A DNA stretch of 64,000 bases from Limnohabitans sp. INBF002 (GCF_027924905.1 NZ_AP027055.1:1860001-1924000); one strand, 5' to 3'; shown: positions 7,487 to 17,441, counted from the stretch's first letter. Program-made: numbers and translations. Notes: generated from the letters alone by a model not told the origin.

Positions 7487-10078
7487 TTACGCTGTCACGC
7501 CTTTGGCCGTTTCAACGTATTCGTCGATTTGGTTGAAGTTCAGGTACTTGTAGATAGCTTCGCCGTCTTTATTCACCACACCCATGGCTTCGTGGTATTC
7601 GGCCACGGTGGGGAACTTGCCCATCTTCGAGGTGATGGCGGCCAACTCGGCAGACGCCAAGTACACGTTGGTGTTCTTGCCCAAACGGTTGGGGAAGTTA
7701 CGTGTGGAGGTAGACACCACGGTCGCGCCTTCGCGCACTTGTGCTTGGTTACCCATGCACAACGAGCAGCCTGGCATTTCGGTACGTGCACCAGCAGTGC
7801 CGAACGCAGCGTAGTGGCCTTCTTTGATCAACTCGCTCTCGTCCATCTTCGTTGGAGGTGCGACCCACAACTTGACGGGGATGTCGCGTTGACCGCCGAG
7901 CAACTTGGCAGCAGCACGGAAGTGGCCGATGTTGGTCATGCAAGAACCGATGAAGGCTTCGTCGATCTTGGTGCCAGACACTTCAGACAAGAACTTCGCA
8001 TCATCTGGGTCGTTCGGGCAGCACACGATGGGCTCTTTGATGTCGGCCAAATCGATGTCGATGACGTGTGCGTACTCGGCATCTTTGTCGGCTTCGAGCA
8101 GGTTAGGCGCAGCCAACCACTGTTCAACCTTCTCAATGCGGCGAGCCAAAGTGCGTGCGTCGGCGTAGCCGTCGGCGATCATGTTCTTCATCAGAACCAC
8201 GTTGGACTTCAGGTATTCCTGCACGGGCTCTTTGTTGAGCTTGATCGTGCAACCTGCAGCTGAACGCTCGGCAGATGCGTCAGACAATTCAAACGCTTGT
8301 TCGACCTTGAGATTTGGCAAGCCTTCGATTTCCAAAATGCGGCCAGAGAATTCGTTGATCTTGCCGGCCTTGGCCACGGTCAACAAACCTTTCTTGATCG
8401 CGTACAAAGGAATCGCGTGCACCAAGTCGCGCAAGGTCACGCCGGGTTGCATTTCGCCTTTGAAGCGAACCAGGATGGACTCGGGCATGTCCAAAGGCAT
8501 CACGCCTGTGGCAGCACCGAACGCCACCAAGCCAGAACCGGCTGGGAAGCTGATACCGATGGGGAAACGTGTGTGCGAGTCGCCACCTGTACCGACGGTG
8601 TCAGGCAACAACAAACGGTTCAACCAAGAGTGAATCACACCGTCGCCTGGGCGCAGAGCCACGCCGCCACGGTTGCTGATGAACGCTGGCAATTCGCGGT
8701 GCGTCTTCACGTCCACCGACTTGGGGTAAGCCGCTGTGTGGCAGAACGATTGCATGACCATGTCAGCCGAGAAGCCCAAGCAAGCCAAGTCTTTCAACTC
8801 GTCGCGGGTCATCGGGCCTGTGGTGTCTTGTGAACCCACGGTGGTCATCTTGGGTTCGCAGTAAGTGCCGGGGCGAACGCCTTGGCCTTCTGGCAAACCA
8901 ACCGCACGACCCACCATCTTTTGCGCCAAGGTGAAACCAGCTTTGGTGGCGATAGGCGCTGTGGGCAAACGGAACAAGGTAGAAGCAGGCAGACCCAAGA
9001 ACTCACGAGCCTTGGCGGTCAAGCTGCGACCAATGATCAAGTTGATACGGCCACCGGCGCGCACTTCGTCAAACAACACATCGCTCTTGAGTTTGAACTC
9101 AGTCACAGTCGCGCCGTTTTTCACAATCTTGCCGTCGTAGGGCAGGATGTCGATGACGTCACCCATTTCGAGCTTGGTCACGTCCACTTCGATCGGCAAT
9201 GCGCCAGAGTCTTCTTGGGTGTTGAAGAAGATGGGGGCAATCTTGCCGCCCAAAGTCACGCCACCGAAGCGCTTGTTTGGCACGAAGGGGATGTCTTGGC
9301 CTGTGGCCCAGATCACGCTGTTGGTGGCTGATTTGCGGCTAGAGCCTGTACCCACCACGTCGCCCACGTAGGCCACCAAATGGCCTTTTTTCTTCAGGTC
9401 TTCGATGAACTGCATGGGGCCGCGCTTGCCGTCTTCTTCGGGCTTGAACGCTGCGCCTTCGCGGGTGTTTTTCAACATTGCCAAGTAGTGCAATGGAATG
9501 TCTGGACGGCTCCATGCGTCAGGGGCTGGCGACAGGTCGTCGGTGTTGGTTTCGCCAGGCACCTTGAACACGGTGACTGTGATTTTCTTTTCGACTTCAG
9601 GACGTGTGGTGAACCACTCGCCTTCGGCCCAGCTTTGCATGACTTCTTTGGCTTTGGCGTTGCCAGCCTTGGCTTTGTCGGCGACGTCGTTGAAGAAGTC
9701 GAACATCAACAAAGTTTTCTTCAAGGCTTCACCGGCCACAGCAGCCACTTCGGCGTCGTCGAGCAATTCGATCAGGGGGTGCACGTTGTAGCCACCCACC
9801 ATGGTGCCCAACAGCTCAGTGGCTTTGGACTTAGAGATCAAGCCAACCTTGACTTCACCGTGTGCCACAGCGGCCAAGAAAGAGGCTTTGACTTTGGCTG
9901 CGTCGTCCACGCCGGGTGGCACGCGGTGGGTCAACAAGTCCATCAACGCTGCGTCTTCGCCTGCAGGTGGGTTCTTGATCAGCTCGATCAATTCAGCCGT
10001 TTGCTTGGCATCCAAAGGCAGTGGTGGGATACCCAGCGCTGCGCGCTCGGCTACGTGTTCACGGTAGGCTTTCAACAT
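7487..10078 (-). CDS. acnB: aconitate hydratase B
   Basis: This 863-residue enzyme isomerises citrate and isocitrate in the TCA cycle and belongs to the AcnB type, with an N-terminal HEAT-like domain ([20 protein letters not shown]). The 4Fe-4S ligands appear in [15 protein letters not shown] and [13 protein letters not shown], and the substrate loop in [20 protein letters not shown]. Length is that of E. coli AcnB. GGAG sits 6 bases before the ATG. It is the last gene of a leftward run mdh, CitE-like, secreted protein, acnB, so the cycle enzymes are probably co-transcribed. Confidence 0.97.
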   Translation of the reverse strand: MLKAYREHVAERAALGIPPLPLDAKQTAELIELIKNPPAGEDAALMDLLTHRVPPGVDDAAKVKASFLAAVAHGEVKVGLISKSKATELLGTMVGGYNVHPLIELLDDAEVAAVAGEALKKTLLMFDFFNDVADKAKAGNAKAKEVMQSWAEGEWFTTRPEVEKKITVTVFKVPGETNTDDLSPAPDAWSRPDIPLHYLAMLKNTREGAAFKPEEDGKRGPMQFIEDLKKKGHLVAYVGDVVGTGSSRKSATNSVIWATGQDIPFVPNKRFGGVTLGGKIAPIFFNTQEDSGALPIEVDVTKLEMGDVIDILPYDGKIVKNGATVTEFKLKSDVLFDEVRAGGRINLIIGRSLTAKAREFLGLPASTLFRLPTAPIATKAGFTLAQKMVGRAVGLPEGQGVRPGTYCEPKMTTVGSQDTTGPMTRDELKDLACLGFSADMVMQSFCHTAAYPKSVDVKTHRELPAFISNRGGVALRPGDGVIHSWLNRLLLPDTVGTGGDSHTRFPIGISFPAGSGLVAFGAATGVMPLDMPESILVRFKGEMQPGVTLRDLVHAIPLYAIKKGLLTVAKAGKINEFSGRILEIEGLPNLKVEQAFELSDASAERSAAGCTIKLNKEPVQEYLKSNVVLMKNMIADGYADARTLARRIEKVEQWLAAPNLLEADKDAEYAHVIDIDLADIKEPIVCCPNDPDDAKFLSEVSGTKIDEAFIGSCMTNIGHFRAAAKLLGGQRDIPVKLWVAPPTKMDESELIKEGHYAAFGTAGARTEMPGCSLCMGNQAQVREGATVVSTSTRNFPNRLGKNTNVYLASAELAAITSKMGKFPTVAEYHEAMGVVNKDGEAIYKYLNFNQIDEYVETAKGVTA

Positions 10079-10113
10079 GGTTTTCTCCGGTCTATCAAAT
10101 CAAAATTGAGGGG

Positions 10114-10677
10114 TTATTTTTTCGCGAAAGTTGGTGCATCCAGCAAGCTGGGCGGCGGGGCCAGCCTCATTGCTTCGGCGACCGCCATTTGGTTGGGGCT
10201 TTGGCATTCATCGGCCATGCGTTGGCCGAGTTTGCTGTTCATCAACATCGACTTGTTCTGCAATTGCAACCACATGGCACCGGCCTGTGCGTCTTCCAAA
10301 CGCACCGCGCCTGTGGTCGTTTCCACCGGTGACATGCGGTAGGTGTTCTTTTTCATCTGCACGATGAAACGCGTGGACGATTCGGGGTCAGGTGTCACGG
10401 TCACAAAGTTACCCAGCTCACACACCATGCGACCGGTGTGTACCAGATCGGCAATGATGTCTTGCTGTTTGGGATCCGCAGCGGCCATCGCCACGACAGG
10501 CGCAGCGGCAACCAAGGGCGCCGCTTTTGCGATGTGCGTATTTAATTTCGCAGCCACAGGCTTCACAGCTTGTTTGACTGGCGCCTTCTTTTTCGCGTGT
10601 GCTGTGTCAACAGGCGTGGCCGCCAAGGCCAAGCCCGATAAAGTGAATGAAACCACAGCGGTAATCAACTTTTGCAT
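10114..10677 (-). CDS. secreted two-cysteine protein, unknown function
   Basis: This 187-residue protein has a clear signal peptide (MQKLITAVVSFTLSGLALAA), an Ala/Lys/Pro-rich linker to about residue 65, and a C-terminal domain with just two cysteines, C86 and C158, which could form a disulfide. The domain (VCELGNFVTV...TYRMSPVETTTGAVRLED...MADEC) faintly recalls MliC-type lysozyme inhibitors, but I cannot confirm this. The second of two close ATGs is chosen because GGAG is 6 bases from it. It lies between the CitE-like gene and acnB, an odd place for an exported protein. Confidence 0.75.
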   Translation of the reverse strand: MQKLITAVVSFTLSGLALAATPVDTAHAKKKAPVKQAVKPVAAKLNTHIAKAAPLVAAAPVVAMAAADPKQQDIIADLVHTGRMVCELGNFVTVTPDPESSTRFIVQMKKNTYRMSPVETTTGAVRLEDAQAGAMWLQLQNKSMLMNSKLGQRMADECQSPNQMAVAEAMRLAPPPSLLDAPTFAKK

Positions 10678-10689
10678 GAGCATCTCCGG

Positions 10690-11670
10690 TTAATCCTTGA
10701 AGAATAACTGGACTTCAGCTGGAAGGCTACAGCCCGTGCTGTGCGCGCGTTCCAACACTTGCCAAAAGAAGCGGTAACTGGCCCGGTCATGCAACTGACC
10801 TTTGTGGCTGATGGGCGCCCACTGAGCAGCACGCGCAGCCAACACAATTTCGCTGGCCACTTCAATGGCGGCGGCATCTGGGGCCATGGCCTCAAGAATG
10901 GGGCGAATTTGCGCGGGGTGAATGCTCCACATGCGGGTGTAGCCAAATTCGTGCGCAGCACGTTGGGCCGCAGCGCGCATGGCGGCTGTGTCGTTGAATT
11001 CGGTCACCACACAGTGCGAGGGCACTTTGCCATGGGCATGGCAGGCACTGGCAATCTCCAGCTTGGCACGCACCACCAGCGGGTGGGTGAATTGACCTTG
11101 TGCCCCCATACCGTGTGCAGGAATCGCACCACCGTGGGCCGACACAAAGTCCATCAAACCAAAACTGAGCGACTGCACGCGCGGGTGCGCGGCAATGTCA
11201 AACGCGCGGTGCACCGCAGCGGGAGACTCAATCAACACATGCAAGGCCAAATCTTTGGCACCCGCTTGAACCAAGGCTTGCTCAGCCAGTTGCACATCGG
11301 CCACTGACTCAACCTTGGGCACCATGATGTGCGTCAAGCGGTTCGCAGCTTTGCCAGCAATGGTGGCAATGTCTGCTTGAAAACTGGGGTGATCGACGGG
11401 GTGCACACGCACAGCCACGCGGGCCTCGGGTGCTGCACTCAGCGCCAACTCGGTGACCAGCGCGGCATGCTCTGCCTCGCCGCCCACGGGGGCACCGTCT
11501 TCACAATCAAGGGTCACATCAAAGACGCAGGTTCCAAACTCTTGCGTCATTTCGGCTTGCAGCTGCAAGCTTTTGCGCATCCGCGCTTCGACACCGCTGT
11601 AGTGGTCACAAACGGGTAGCTGAACGCTACCTGCTTGCGAACCCAACAGAACGTCGCGCGGATGGCTCAC
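10690..11670 (-). CDS. HpcH/HpaI-CitE-like aldolase/lyase
   Basis: This 326-residue TIM-barrel protein is of the CitE/malyl-CoA lyase family. Supporting segments are VFDVTLDCEDGAPVGGE (metal-ligand region), VAVRVHPVDHPSFQAD, HIMVPKVESVADVQLAEQAL and RMWSIHPAQIRPILEAM. Relatives cleave or form citryl-, malyl- or methylmalyl-CoA. No citrate lyase alpha or gamma subunit is nearby, so it is not classical citrate lyase. It lies 19 bases after mdh and in the same direction, suggesting a task close to the TCA cycle such as acyl-CoA hydrolysis or repair. Confidence 0.87.
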   Translation of the reverse strand: MSHPRDVLLGSQAGSVQLPVCDHYSGVEARMRKSLQLQAEMTQEFGTCVFDVTLDCEDGAPVGGEAEHAALVTELALSAAPEARVAVRVHPVDHPSFQADIATIAGKAANRLTHIMVPKVESVADVQLAEQALVQAGAKDLALHVLIESPAAVHRAFDIAAHPRVQSLSFGLMDFVSAHGGAIPAHGMGAQGQFTHPLVVRAKLEIASACHAHGKVPSHCVVTEFNDTAAMRAAAQRAAHEFGYTRMWSIHPAQIRPILEAMAPDAAAIEVASEIVLAARAAQWAPISHKGQLHDRASYRFFWQVLERAHSTGCSLPAEVQLFFKD

Positions 11671-11689
11671 TCTATTTCTCTGTTGAGAA

Positions 11690-12676
11690 TTAGATCAAGT
11701 GGGCAACGCCAGCTTGCTCGTCGGTCAACTCTTTCAGCGTCTTGTCGATGCAAGATTGGCTGAATGCGTCGATTTCCAAGCCTTCGACCACTTTGTATTG
11801 GCCGTTTTCGCAGGTCACGGGGAAACCGAACATGACGTCCTTTGGAATGCCGTACCAACCTTGTGATGGGATACCCATGGTCACCCACTTGCCGTTGGTG
11901 CCCAAAGCCCAATCGCGCATGTGGTCGATGGCGGCGTTGGCAGCCGAAGCAGCCGAAGACAAGCCACGGGCTTCAATGATGGCGGCACCACGCTTGCCCA
12001 CGGTTGGCAAGAACACGTTGGCGTTCCATTCTTGGTCGTTGATCATGGTCTTGACAGACTCGCCCTTGATGGTGGCGAAGCGGTAGTCGGCGTACATCGT
12101 GGGCGAGTGGTTGCCCCACACGCACAATTTTTCGATGTCGGCCACGGCTTTGCCAGTCTTGGCAGCGATTTGTGACGCAGCGCGGTTGTGGTCCAAACGC
12201 AGCATGGCGGTGAAGTTGCCTGGCTTGAGGTCAGGTGCAGCCTTCATGGCGATGTAAGCGTTGGTGTTGGCGGGGTTGCCCACGACCAAAACTTTCACGT
12301 CGCGTGAAGCCACAGCGTTCAAAGCCTTGCCTTGAGCGGTGAAGATGGCGCCGTTGATGGCGAGCAATTCAGCGCGCTCCATGCCTGGGCCGCGTGGACG
12401 TGAACCGACCAACAAAGCGTAGTCGACGTCTTTGAATGCAGTCATCGGGTCGCCATGGGCTTCCATGCCGACCAACAAGGGGAACGCGCAATCTTCGAGT
12501 TCCATCATCACGCCGCGCAGGGCTTTTTGTGGGCCTTCAACTGGCACTTCCAGCAATTGCAAGATGACAGGTTGGTCTTTGCCCAACATTTCGCCAGAGG
12601 CGATACGGAACAACAGTGCGTAACCAATTTGACCAGCTGCACCAGTGACGGCAACGCGAACAGGCTTCTTGCTCAT
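11690..12676 (-). CDS. mdh: malate dehydrogenase
   Basis: This 328-residue NAD-dependent enzyme interconverts malate and oxaloacetate. It has the dinucleotide motif [20 protein letters not shown], the mobile loop [32 protein letters not shown], and the catalytic His in [14 protein letters not shown]. It is of the MDH type-2 (cytosolic-like) group usual in beta-proteobacteria. GGAG lies 8 bases before the ATG. It heads the leftward operon and is divergent from the GntR gene across a 144-base gap carrying a candidate operator. Confidence 0.97.
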   Translation of the reverse strand: MSKKPVRVAVTGAAGQIGYALLFRIASGEMLGKDQPVILQLLEVPVEGPQKALRGVMMELEDCAFPLLVGMEAHGDPMTAFKDVDYALLVGSRPRGPGMERAELLAINGAIFTAQGKALNAVASRDVKVLVVGNPANTNAYIAMKAAPDLKPGNFTAMLRLDHNRAASQIAAKTGKAVADIEKLCVWGNHSPTMYADYRFATIKGESVKTMINDQEWNANVFLPTVGKRGAAIIEARGLSSAASAANAAIDHMRDWALGTNGKWVTMGIPSQGWYGIPKDVMFGFPVTCENGQYKVVEGLEIDAFSQSCIDKTLKELTDEQAGVAHLI

Positions 12677-12748
12677 GGGAAAAACTCCAAGTAGTGATGA
12701 AAAAAATTTGATGACAGAGTTTACCCGCGAAAACCAGCAAACGGTCTG

Positions 12749-12767
12749 TCTTATGTCTTATAGAAGA
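12749..12767. promoter_or_regulatory. candidate GntR operator, mdh/gntR divergent region
   Basis: A half-site TCTTAT (12749-12754) is followed by TCTTATAGAAGA (12756-12767), an inverted repeat with one mismatch per arm. It lies 80 bases upstream of mdh and 54 bases upstream of the GntR gene. It closely matches the perfect palindrome at 1132-1143. GntR-family genes often bind their own promoter, so this is the best operator candidate for the adjacent regulator. Confidence 0.5.
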
Positions 12768-12820
12768 TATGATACGAGCTTGACAAAGAACTGACGCTAC
12801 TGCGTCTAGATGACAAACAC

Positions 12821-13630
12821 ATGGCATCCAACCCAGCGCATCCCTACACCACCAACGCCCAATCGCAGCTCGCCGCTGGCGATGCATTGGGCGCGCTGGG
12901 TTTGACCCCCGCTTTCAGCCCGCTGTATCAGCAAATCAAAGGGCTGATTTTGCAAAGCCTCCAATCGGGCGAGTGGAAGCCCGGTGAATCCATCCCCAGC
13001 GAGATGGATTTGGCCGCCCGCTTTCGCGTCAGCCAGGGCACCGTGCGCAAAGCCATTGACGAGTTGTCTGCTGAAAATTTGGTGGTGCGCCGCCAAGGCA
13101 AGGGCACCTTTGTGGCCACGCATGCCGAGCAGCAAGTGCAATACCGCTTCTTGAAGCTGCAGCCCGACAACGGCGACACCCAAAGCGAAGGCCCCGCCGA
13201 GCGCACCATCATTGACTGCAAGCGTCTGCGCGCCAGCGCCGACATCGCCCGCGCCCTGAGCTTGCGCAGCGGCGACCCCGTGTTGCAAGTGCGCCGCGTG
13301 CTGGCTTATGCCGGCGTGCCCACCATTTTGGAAGAGCTGTGGTTGCCCGGCACGCCCTTCAAAGGCCTGACTGCCGAACGCTTAAGTAATTACAACGGTC
13401 CGATGTACGCCCTGTTTGAAACTGAGTTCGGCGTACGCATGGTTCGGGCCGACGAAAACATCCGCGCTGTCAACCCAGACAGTGAGCAAGCCGAGCTACT
13501 CAATGTCCCGATCACCGCGCCATTGCTGAGCGTGGAGCGTGTGGCGTACACCTACAACGACACCCCCATGGAATTGCGGCGCGGTCTCTATAGAACTGAC
13601 ACGCATCACTACCGTAATGCTTTGAGCTGA
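12821..13630 (+). CDS. GntR-family (HutC/UTRA) transcriptional regulator
   Basis: This 269-residue regulator has a winged helix at about residues 28-105 (PLYQQIKGLILQSLQSGEWK, then PSEMDLAARFRVSQGTVRKA and VVRRQGKGTFVATH) and a C-terminal UTRA effector domain (about 125-265; LEELWLPGTPFKGLTAE, VERVAYTYNDTPMELRRGLY). It sits between the divergent mdh and sdh groups, so it most likely controls TCA-cycle genes in response to a small acid. The ligand is not known. A candidate operator lies just upstream. Confidence 0.9.
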   Translation: MASNPAHPYTTNAQSQLAAGDALGALGLTPAFSPLYQQIKGLILQSLQSGEWKPGESIPSEMDLAARFRVSQGTVRKAIDELSAENLVVRRQGKGTFVATHAEQQVQYRFLKLQPDNGDTQSEGPAERTIIDCKRLRASADIARALSLRSGDPVLQVRRVLAYAGVPTILEELWLPGTPFKGLTAERLSNYNGPMYALFETEFGVRMVRADENIRAVNPDSEQAELLNVPITAPLLSVERVAYTYNDTPMELRRGLYRTDTHHYRNALS

Positions 13631-13648
13631 CATGAAACCCTCATGTCA
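13628..13648. repeat. 8-bp inverted repeat between gntR and sdhC
   Basis: TGACATGA and TCATGTCA flank a 5-base loop; the left arm includes the gntR stop codon. No T-tract follows, so it is a weak terminator at best. It could be an operator or an mRNA hairpin ahead of sdhC. Confidence 0.45.
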
Positions 13649-13715
13649 GTTTGGTGAAGTGAAATAGAATGAAAAGTTGTTTTGACTTGCAGATAAACCC
13701 GAAGAAAGACCCCAC

Positions 13716-14147
13716 ATGACCCAGCTTGCCAAAAAGCGGCCTGAGTTCCGCAACATCAACGCCTTGACTGACCTGCCGTCCTACCGCCTTCCAGCGGCTG
13801 GCATTGTGTCGATCTTGCACCGCATCAGCGGCTTGATCATGTTTTTGCTGTTGCCGCTCATCGTTTGGATGTTTGACACCTCTGTGTCTTCCGAGATTTC
13901 TTTCGCTAAATTCAGCGCCGCGTTCAACGTTGGTCTGGGCTTTGTGCCTGCTGTGTTGGTGAAAGTTGTGGTGTTAGGTCTGATCTGGGCTTACTTGCAC
14001 CATTTGATCGCTGGCGTGCGCCACGTCTACATGGACGTTTGCCACGCGGTGACCAAAGAATTCGGCAAGTCTTCCGCTGTGTTCACCTTGGTGGTGAGCC
14101 TCGGTCTGACTGCCGCTTTGGGTGCCAAGCTGTTTGGCCTTTACTGA
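13716..14147 (+). CDS. sdhC: succinate dehydrogenase cytochrome b556 subunit
   Basis: This 143-residue protein has three membrane segments. RPEFRNINALTDLPSYRLPA and SILHRISGLIMFLLLP at the N-terminus contain the family's conserved HRxSG, and YLHHLIAGVRHVYMD supplies the likely heme-b histidine. It anchors complex II in the inner membrane with SdhD and helps form the quinone site. It is the first gene of sdhCDAB-sdhE, followed after 18 bases by sdhD. Confidence 0.95.
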   Translation: MTQLAKKRPEFRNINALTDLPSYRLPAAGIVSILHRISGLIMFLLLPLIVWMFDTSVSSEISFAKFSAAFNVGLGFVPAVLVKVVVLGLIWAYLHHLIAGVRHVYMDVCHAVTKEFGKSSAVFTLVVSLGLTAALGAKLFGLY

Positions 14148-14165
14148 TTTCCTAGGAGCAAAAAC

Positions 14166-14531
14166 ATGTCCGTGAATTACGGTTCCAAGCGCGTCGTCGT
14201 GGGCGCGCACTACGGTCTGCGTGACTGGCTCGCCCAGCGCATCACTGGTGTTTTGATGGTTTTGTTCACCTTGGCTGTTTTGGGCCAAGTGCTGCTGACC
14301 AGCGGCGACATCAGCTATGACAAATGGGCTGGTATTTTCAGCACCCAATTCATGAAGGCTTTGACCTTCTCTGTATTCATCGCGTTGGCCATCCATGTGT
14401 GGGTGGGTGTTCGCGACATTTGGATGGACTACGTCAAGCCTGTGGGTTTGCGCTTGGTTCTGCAAGTATTCACTTTGGTTTGGCTGGTGTCGTGTCTCGG
14501 CTGGGCCATTCAGGTTCTCTGGAGGCTCTAA
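14166..14531 (+). CDS. sdhD: succinate dehydrogenase membrane anchor subunit
   Basis: This 121-residue hydrophobic protein has three membrane segments. GAHYGLRDWLAQRITGVLMV resembles the SdhD start, and IALAIHVWVGVRDIWMDYVK contains the heme/quinone-site histidine and the conserved RDxxxDY. An AGGAGC SD precedes the ATG. It pairs with SdhC as the complex II anchor and ends 3 bases before sdhA. Confidence 0.94.
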   Translation: MSVNYGSKRVVVGAHYGLRDWLAQRITGVLMVLFTLAVLGQVLLTSGDISYDKWAGIFSTQFMKALTFSVFIALAIHVWVGVRDIWMDYVKPVGLRLVLQVFTLVWLVSCLGWAIQVLWRL

Positions 14532-14534
14532 GTC

Positions 14535-16331
14535 ATGACCGTTAAAAGCTCTATCCCTCGTCGCAAGTTTGACGTCGTCATCGTCGGTGCCGGTGGCTCT
14601 GGCATGCGCGCTTCGTTGCAACTTGCCCGCGCAGGTTTGAACGTGGCTGTTTTGTCTAAAGTGTTCCCCACACGTTCACACACCGTGGCGGCGCAAGGCG
14701 GCATTGGCGCCTCTTTGGGCAACATGAACGAAGACAACTGGCACTACCACTTCTATGACACCGTCAAAGGTTCCGACTGGCTCGGCGACCAAGACGCGAT
14801 TGAATACATGTGCCGCGAAGCGCCCAAAGTCGTGTACGACTTGGAGCACATGGGCATGCCTTTCGACCGCAACCCAGACGGCACCATTTACCAACGCCCC
14901 TTCGGCGGCCACACCGCCAACTACGGCGAAAAGGCCGTGGAGCGCGCGTGTGCTGCCGCTGACCGCACCGGTCACGCCATGTTGCACACGCTGTACCAAC
15001 AAAACGTCAAAGCCAAAACCAGCTTCTTCGTGGAGTGGATGGCCCTCGACCTGATTCGCGATGACGCGGGTGATGTGGTGGGCGTGACTGCCCTCGAAAT
15101 GGAAACAGGCGAGCTCTACATCATGGAAGCCAAAACAGTGATGTTGGCCACCGGTGGTGCAGGCCGCATCTTCGCAGCTTCGACCAACGCGTTCATCAAC
15201 ACCGGCGACGGTTTGGGCATGGCCGCACGCGCTGGCATCCCACTCGAAGACATGGAGTTCTGGCAATTCCACCCCACTGGCGTGGCCGGTGCTGGCGTGT
15301 TGTTGACCGAAGGTTGCCGTGGCGAAGGCGCTATTTTGCGTAACTGCAATGGCGAGCGCTTCATGGAGCGTTATGCCCCCGCCTACAAAGACTTGGCCCC
15401 ACGCGACTATGTGTCACGCTGCATGGACCAAGAGATCAAAGAAGGTCGCGGCTGCGGTCCTAACAAGGACTACATCAACCTCGACATGACCCACTTGGGC
15501 GCTGACACCATCATGAAGCGTTTGCCTTCGGTGTTCGAAATTGGCCACAACTTTGCCAACGTCGATATCACCAAAGAGCCCATCCCCGTGATCCCCACCA
15601 TCCATTACCAAATGGGCGGCATCCCGACCAACATCAACGGTCAAGTGGTCACGCAAAACGCCAACAACGAAAGCGTTGTGGTGAATGGTTTGTACGCTGT
15701 GGGCGAATGCTCTTGCGTGTCGGTGCACGGCGCTAACCGCTTGGGCACCAACTCCTTGCTCGACTTGTTGGTGTTCGGCCGCGCAGCGGGCAACCACATT
15801 GTTGAGTTCAACCAAAAGAACAAAGAGCACAAGCCTCTGCCAGCCAACGCGGCTGACGTGACCTTGGCGCGCTTGGCACGTTTGGAAGCCAACAAAACTG
15901 GTGAATACGCACAAGACGTGGCCAACGACATCCGCAACACCATGCAATCACACGCCAGCGTGTTCCGCACACAGGCGTTGATGGACGAAGGCGTCAAACA
16001 AATCGCTACCCTGCGCGAGCGCGTGAACAACATCGGCTTGAAAGACAACTCCAAAGTCTTCAACACCGCACGCATCGAAGCCCTGGAAGTTGAAAACTTG
16101 ATCGAAGCTGCACAAGCCACCATCGTGTCCGCCGCTGCGCGTCACGAAAGTCGTGGCGCTCACACCGTGAACGATTACGGCGACACCCCAGAGCATCCAA
16201 ACGGCCGTAACGACCAAGACTGGCACAAGCACACCCTGTGGCACAAAGAAGGCAACAAGCTGACTTACAAGCCCGTGCAAATGAAGCCATTGACTGTCGA
16301 CAGCATCCCGCTGCAGACCCGTACTTTCTGA
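14535..16331 (+). CDS. sdhA: succinate dehydrogenase flavoprotein subunit
   Basis: This 598-residue protein oxidises succinate to fumarate. It has the Rossmann motif VVIVGAGGSGMRASLQLARA, the covalent-FAD histidine in RSHTVAAQGGIGASLGNMN (H49), the catalytic region QFHPTGVAGAGVLLTEGCRG, and HGANRLGTNSLLDLLVFGRA. Length is standard. The downstream sdhE encodes the factor that helps attach FAD here. It acts on the cytoplasmic face of the inner membrane. Confidence 0.98.
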   Translation: MTVKSSIPRRKFDVVIVGAGGSGMRASLQLARAGLNVAVLSKVFPTRSHTVAAQGGIGASLGNMNEDNWHYHFYDTVKGSDWLGDQDAIEYMCREAPKVVYDLEHMGMPFDRNPDGTIYQRPFGGHTANYGEKAVERACAAADRTGHAMLHTLYQQNVKAKTSFFVEWMALDLIRDDAGDVVGVTALEMETGELYIMEAKTVMLATGGAGRIFAASTNAFINTGDGLGMAARAGIPLEDMEFWQFHPTGVAGAGVLLTEGCRGEGAILRNCNGERFMERYAPAYKDLAPRDYVSRCMDQEIKEGRGCGPNKDYINLDMTHLGADTIMKRLPSVFEIGHNFANVDITKEPIPVIPTIHYQMGGIPTNINGQVVTQNANNESVVVNGLYAVGECSCVSVHGANRLGTNSLLDLLVFGRAAGNHIVEFNQKNKEHKPLPANAADVTLARLARLEANKTGEYAQDVANDIRNTMQSHASVFRTQALMDEGVKQIATLRERVNNIGLKDNSKVFNTARIEALEVENLIEAAQATIVSAAARHESRGAHTVNDYGDTPEHPNGRNDQDWHKHTLWHKEGNKLTYKPVQMKPLTVDSIPLQTRTF

Positions 16332-16344
16332 TCAGGTAAACACC

Positions 16345-17049
16345 ATGACAAAACGCACGTTCCAAATCTATCGCTACGACCCAGACACCGACGCCAAGCC
16401 CTACATGCAGACCATCGAGGTCGAATTGGATGGCAACGAGCGCATGCTCTTGGATGCTTTGATGAAACTCAAAGCCGTCGATCCCACCATTTCGTTCCGT
16501 CGTTCATGCCGTGAAGGCGTGTGCGGTTCAGACGCGATGAACATCAACGGCAAAAACGGCTTGGCCTGCTTGACCAACATGCGCACCCTCCCCGGCGTGA
16601 TTGTGTTGAAGCCGCTGCCAGGTCTGCCTGTCATCCGCGACTTGATCGTGGACATGACCCAGTTCTTCAAGCAATACCACTCCATCAAGCCCTACTTGGT
16701 CAACGACACACAAGTGCCTGACAAAGAGCGCCTGCAGTCGCCCGAAGAGCGCGATGAGTTGAACGGCTTGTACGAGTGCATCTTGTGCGCCAGCTGCTCC
16801 ACCAGCTGCCCCTCGTTCTGGTGGAACCCCGACAAGTTCGTGGGCCCTGCCGGTTTGTTGCAAGCCTATCGCTTCATTGCCGATAGCCGCGACGAAGACA
16901 CCGCTGGCCGTTTGGACAACTTGGAAGACCCCTACCGTCTGTTCCGTTGCCACACCATCATGAACTGCGTCGACGTGTGCCCCAAGGGTTTGAACCCCAC
17001 CAAGGCCATCGGCAAGATCAAAGAATTGATGGTTCGTCGCGCCATCTAA
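16345..17049 (+). CDS. sdhB: succinate dehydrogenase iron-sulfur subunit
   Basis: This 234-residue protein carries the three clusters that pass electrons from FAD to quinone: the 2Fe-2S ligands in CREGVCGSDAMNINGKNGLAC, here split by position at about residues 56-76, the 4Fe-4S motif CILCASCSTSCPSFWWN, and the 3Fe-4S motif CHTIMNCVDVCPKGLNP. All expected cysteines are present. It follows sdhA by 13 bases. Confidence 0.98.
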   Translation: MTKRTFQIYRYDPDTDAKPYMQTIEVELDGNERMLLDALMKLKAVDPTISFRRSCREGVCGSDAMNINGKNGLACLTNMRTLPGVIVLKPLPGLPVIRDLIVDMTQFFKQYHSIKPYLVNDTQVPDKERLQSPEERDELNGLYECILCASCSTSCPSFWWNPDKFVGPAGLLQAYRFIADSRDEDTAGRLDNLEDPYRLFRCHTIMNCVDVCPKGLNPTKAIGKIKELMVRRAI

Positions 17050-17080
17050 GGCACGGCAAAACATCACACGGAGCACCAAG

Positions 17081-17404
17081 ATGGACGCGGACGCACCATT
17101 TCGCGACACCTCAGTCGGTGACCCGACGCTGGACGGTCTAGACGGTAAGCAAGCGCTTAGCGAGCGGGCCCTCAGCAAGCTGCACTGGCGTAGCCGGCGC
17201 GGCCTGCTCGAAAACGATTTGTTCATCAAAAAGTTTTTCGAGCGGCATGAATCTCGCTTAACTGTGAGCCACGCCAGAGGCATGTATGAATTGATGGATT
17301 TGTCTGACAACGACTTGCTCGACATCTTGTTGCAACGCAAAGAATTGCCAGACAAACCCCTGACAGAAGAAGCACTTGAAGTGCTGAGTATGTTGAGACA
17401 CTGA
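17081..17404 (+). CDS. sdhE: FAD assembly factor SdhE
   Basis: This 107-residue protein contains the family signature [19 protein letters not shown] (RGxxE), then a helical core ending [12 protein letters not shown]. SdhE promotes covalent flavinylation of SdhA. The N-terminal 25 residues or so are an acidic, likely disordered extension not found in the shortest relatives. It lies between sdhB and gltA in the same direction. Confidence 0.93.
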   Translation: MDADAPFRDTSVGDPTLDGLDGKQALSERALSKLHWRSRRGLLENDLFIKKFFERHESRLTVSHARGMYELMDLSDNDLLDILLQRKELPDKPLTEEALEVLSMLRH

Positions 17405-17441
17405 ACCGAACACCGCTTTTAAAAGACATTTAGGAATCACC

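Noticed and set aside
9380-10342. 320-codon plus-strand frame opposite acnB
   Set aside because: Covers acnB and part of the secreted-protein gene in antisense; composition and lack of motifs mark it as a shadow.
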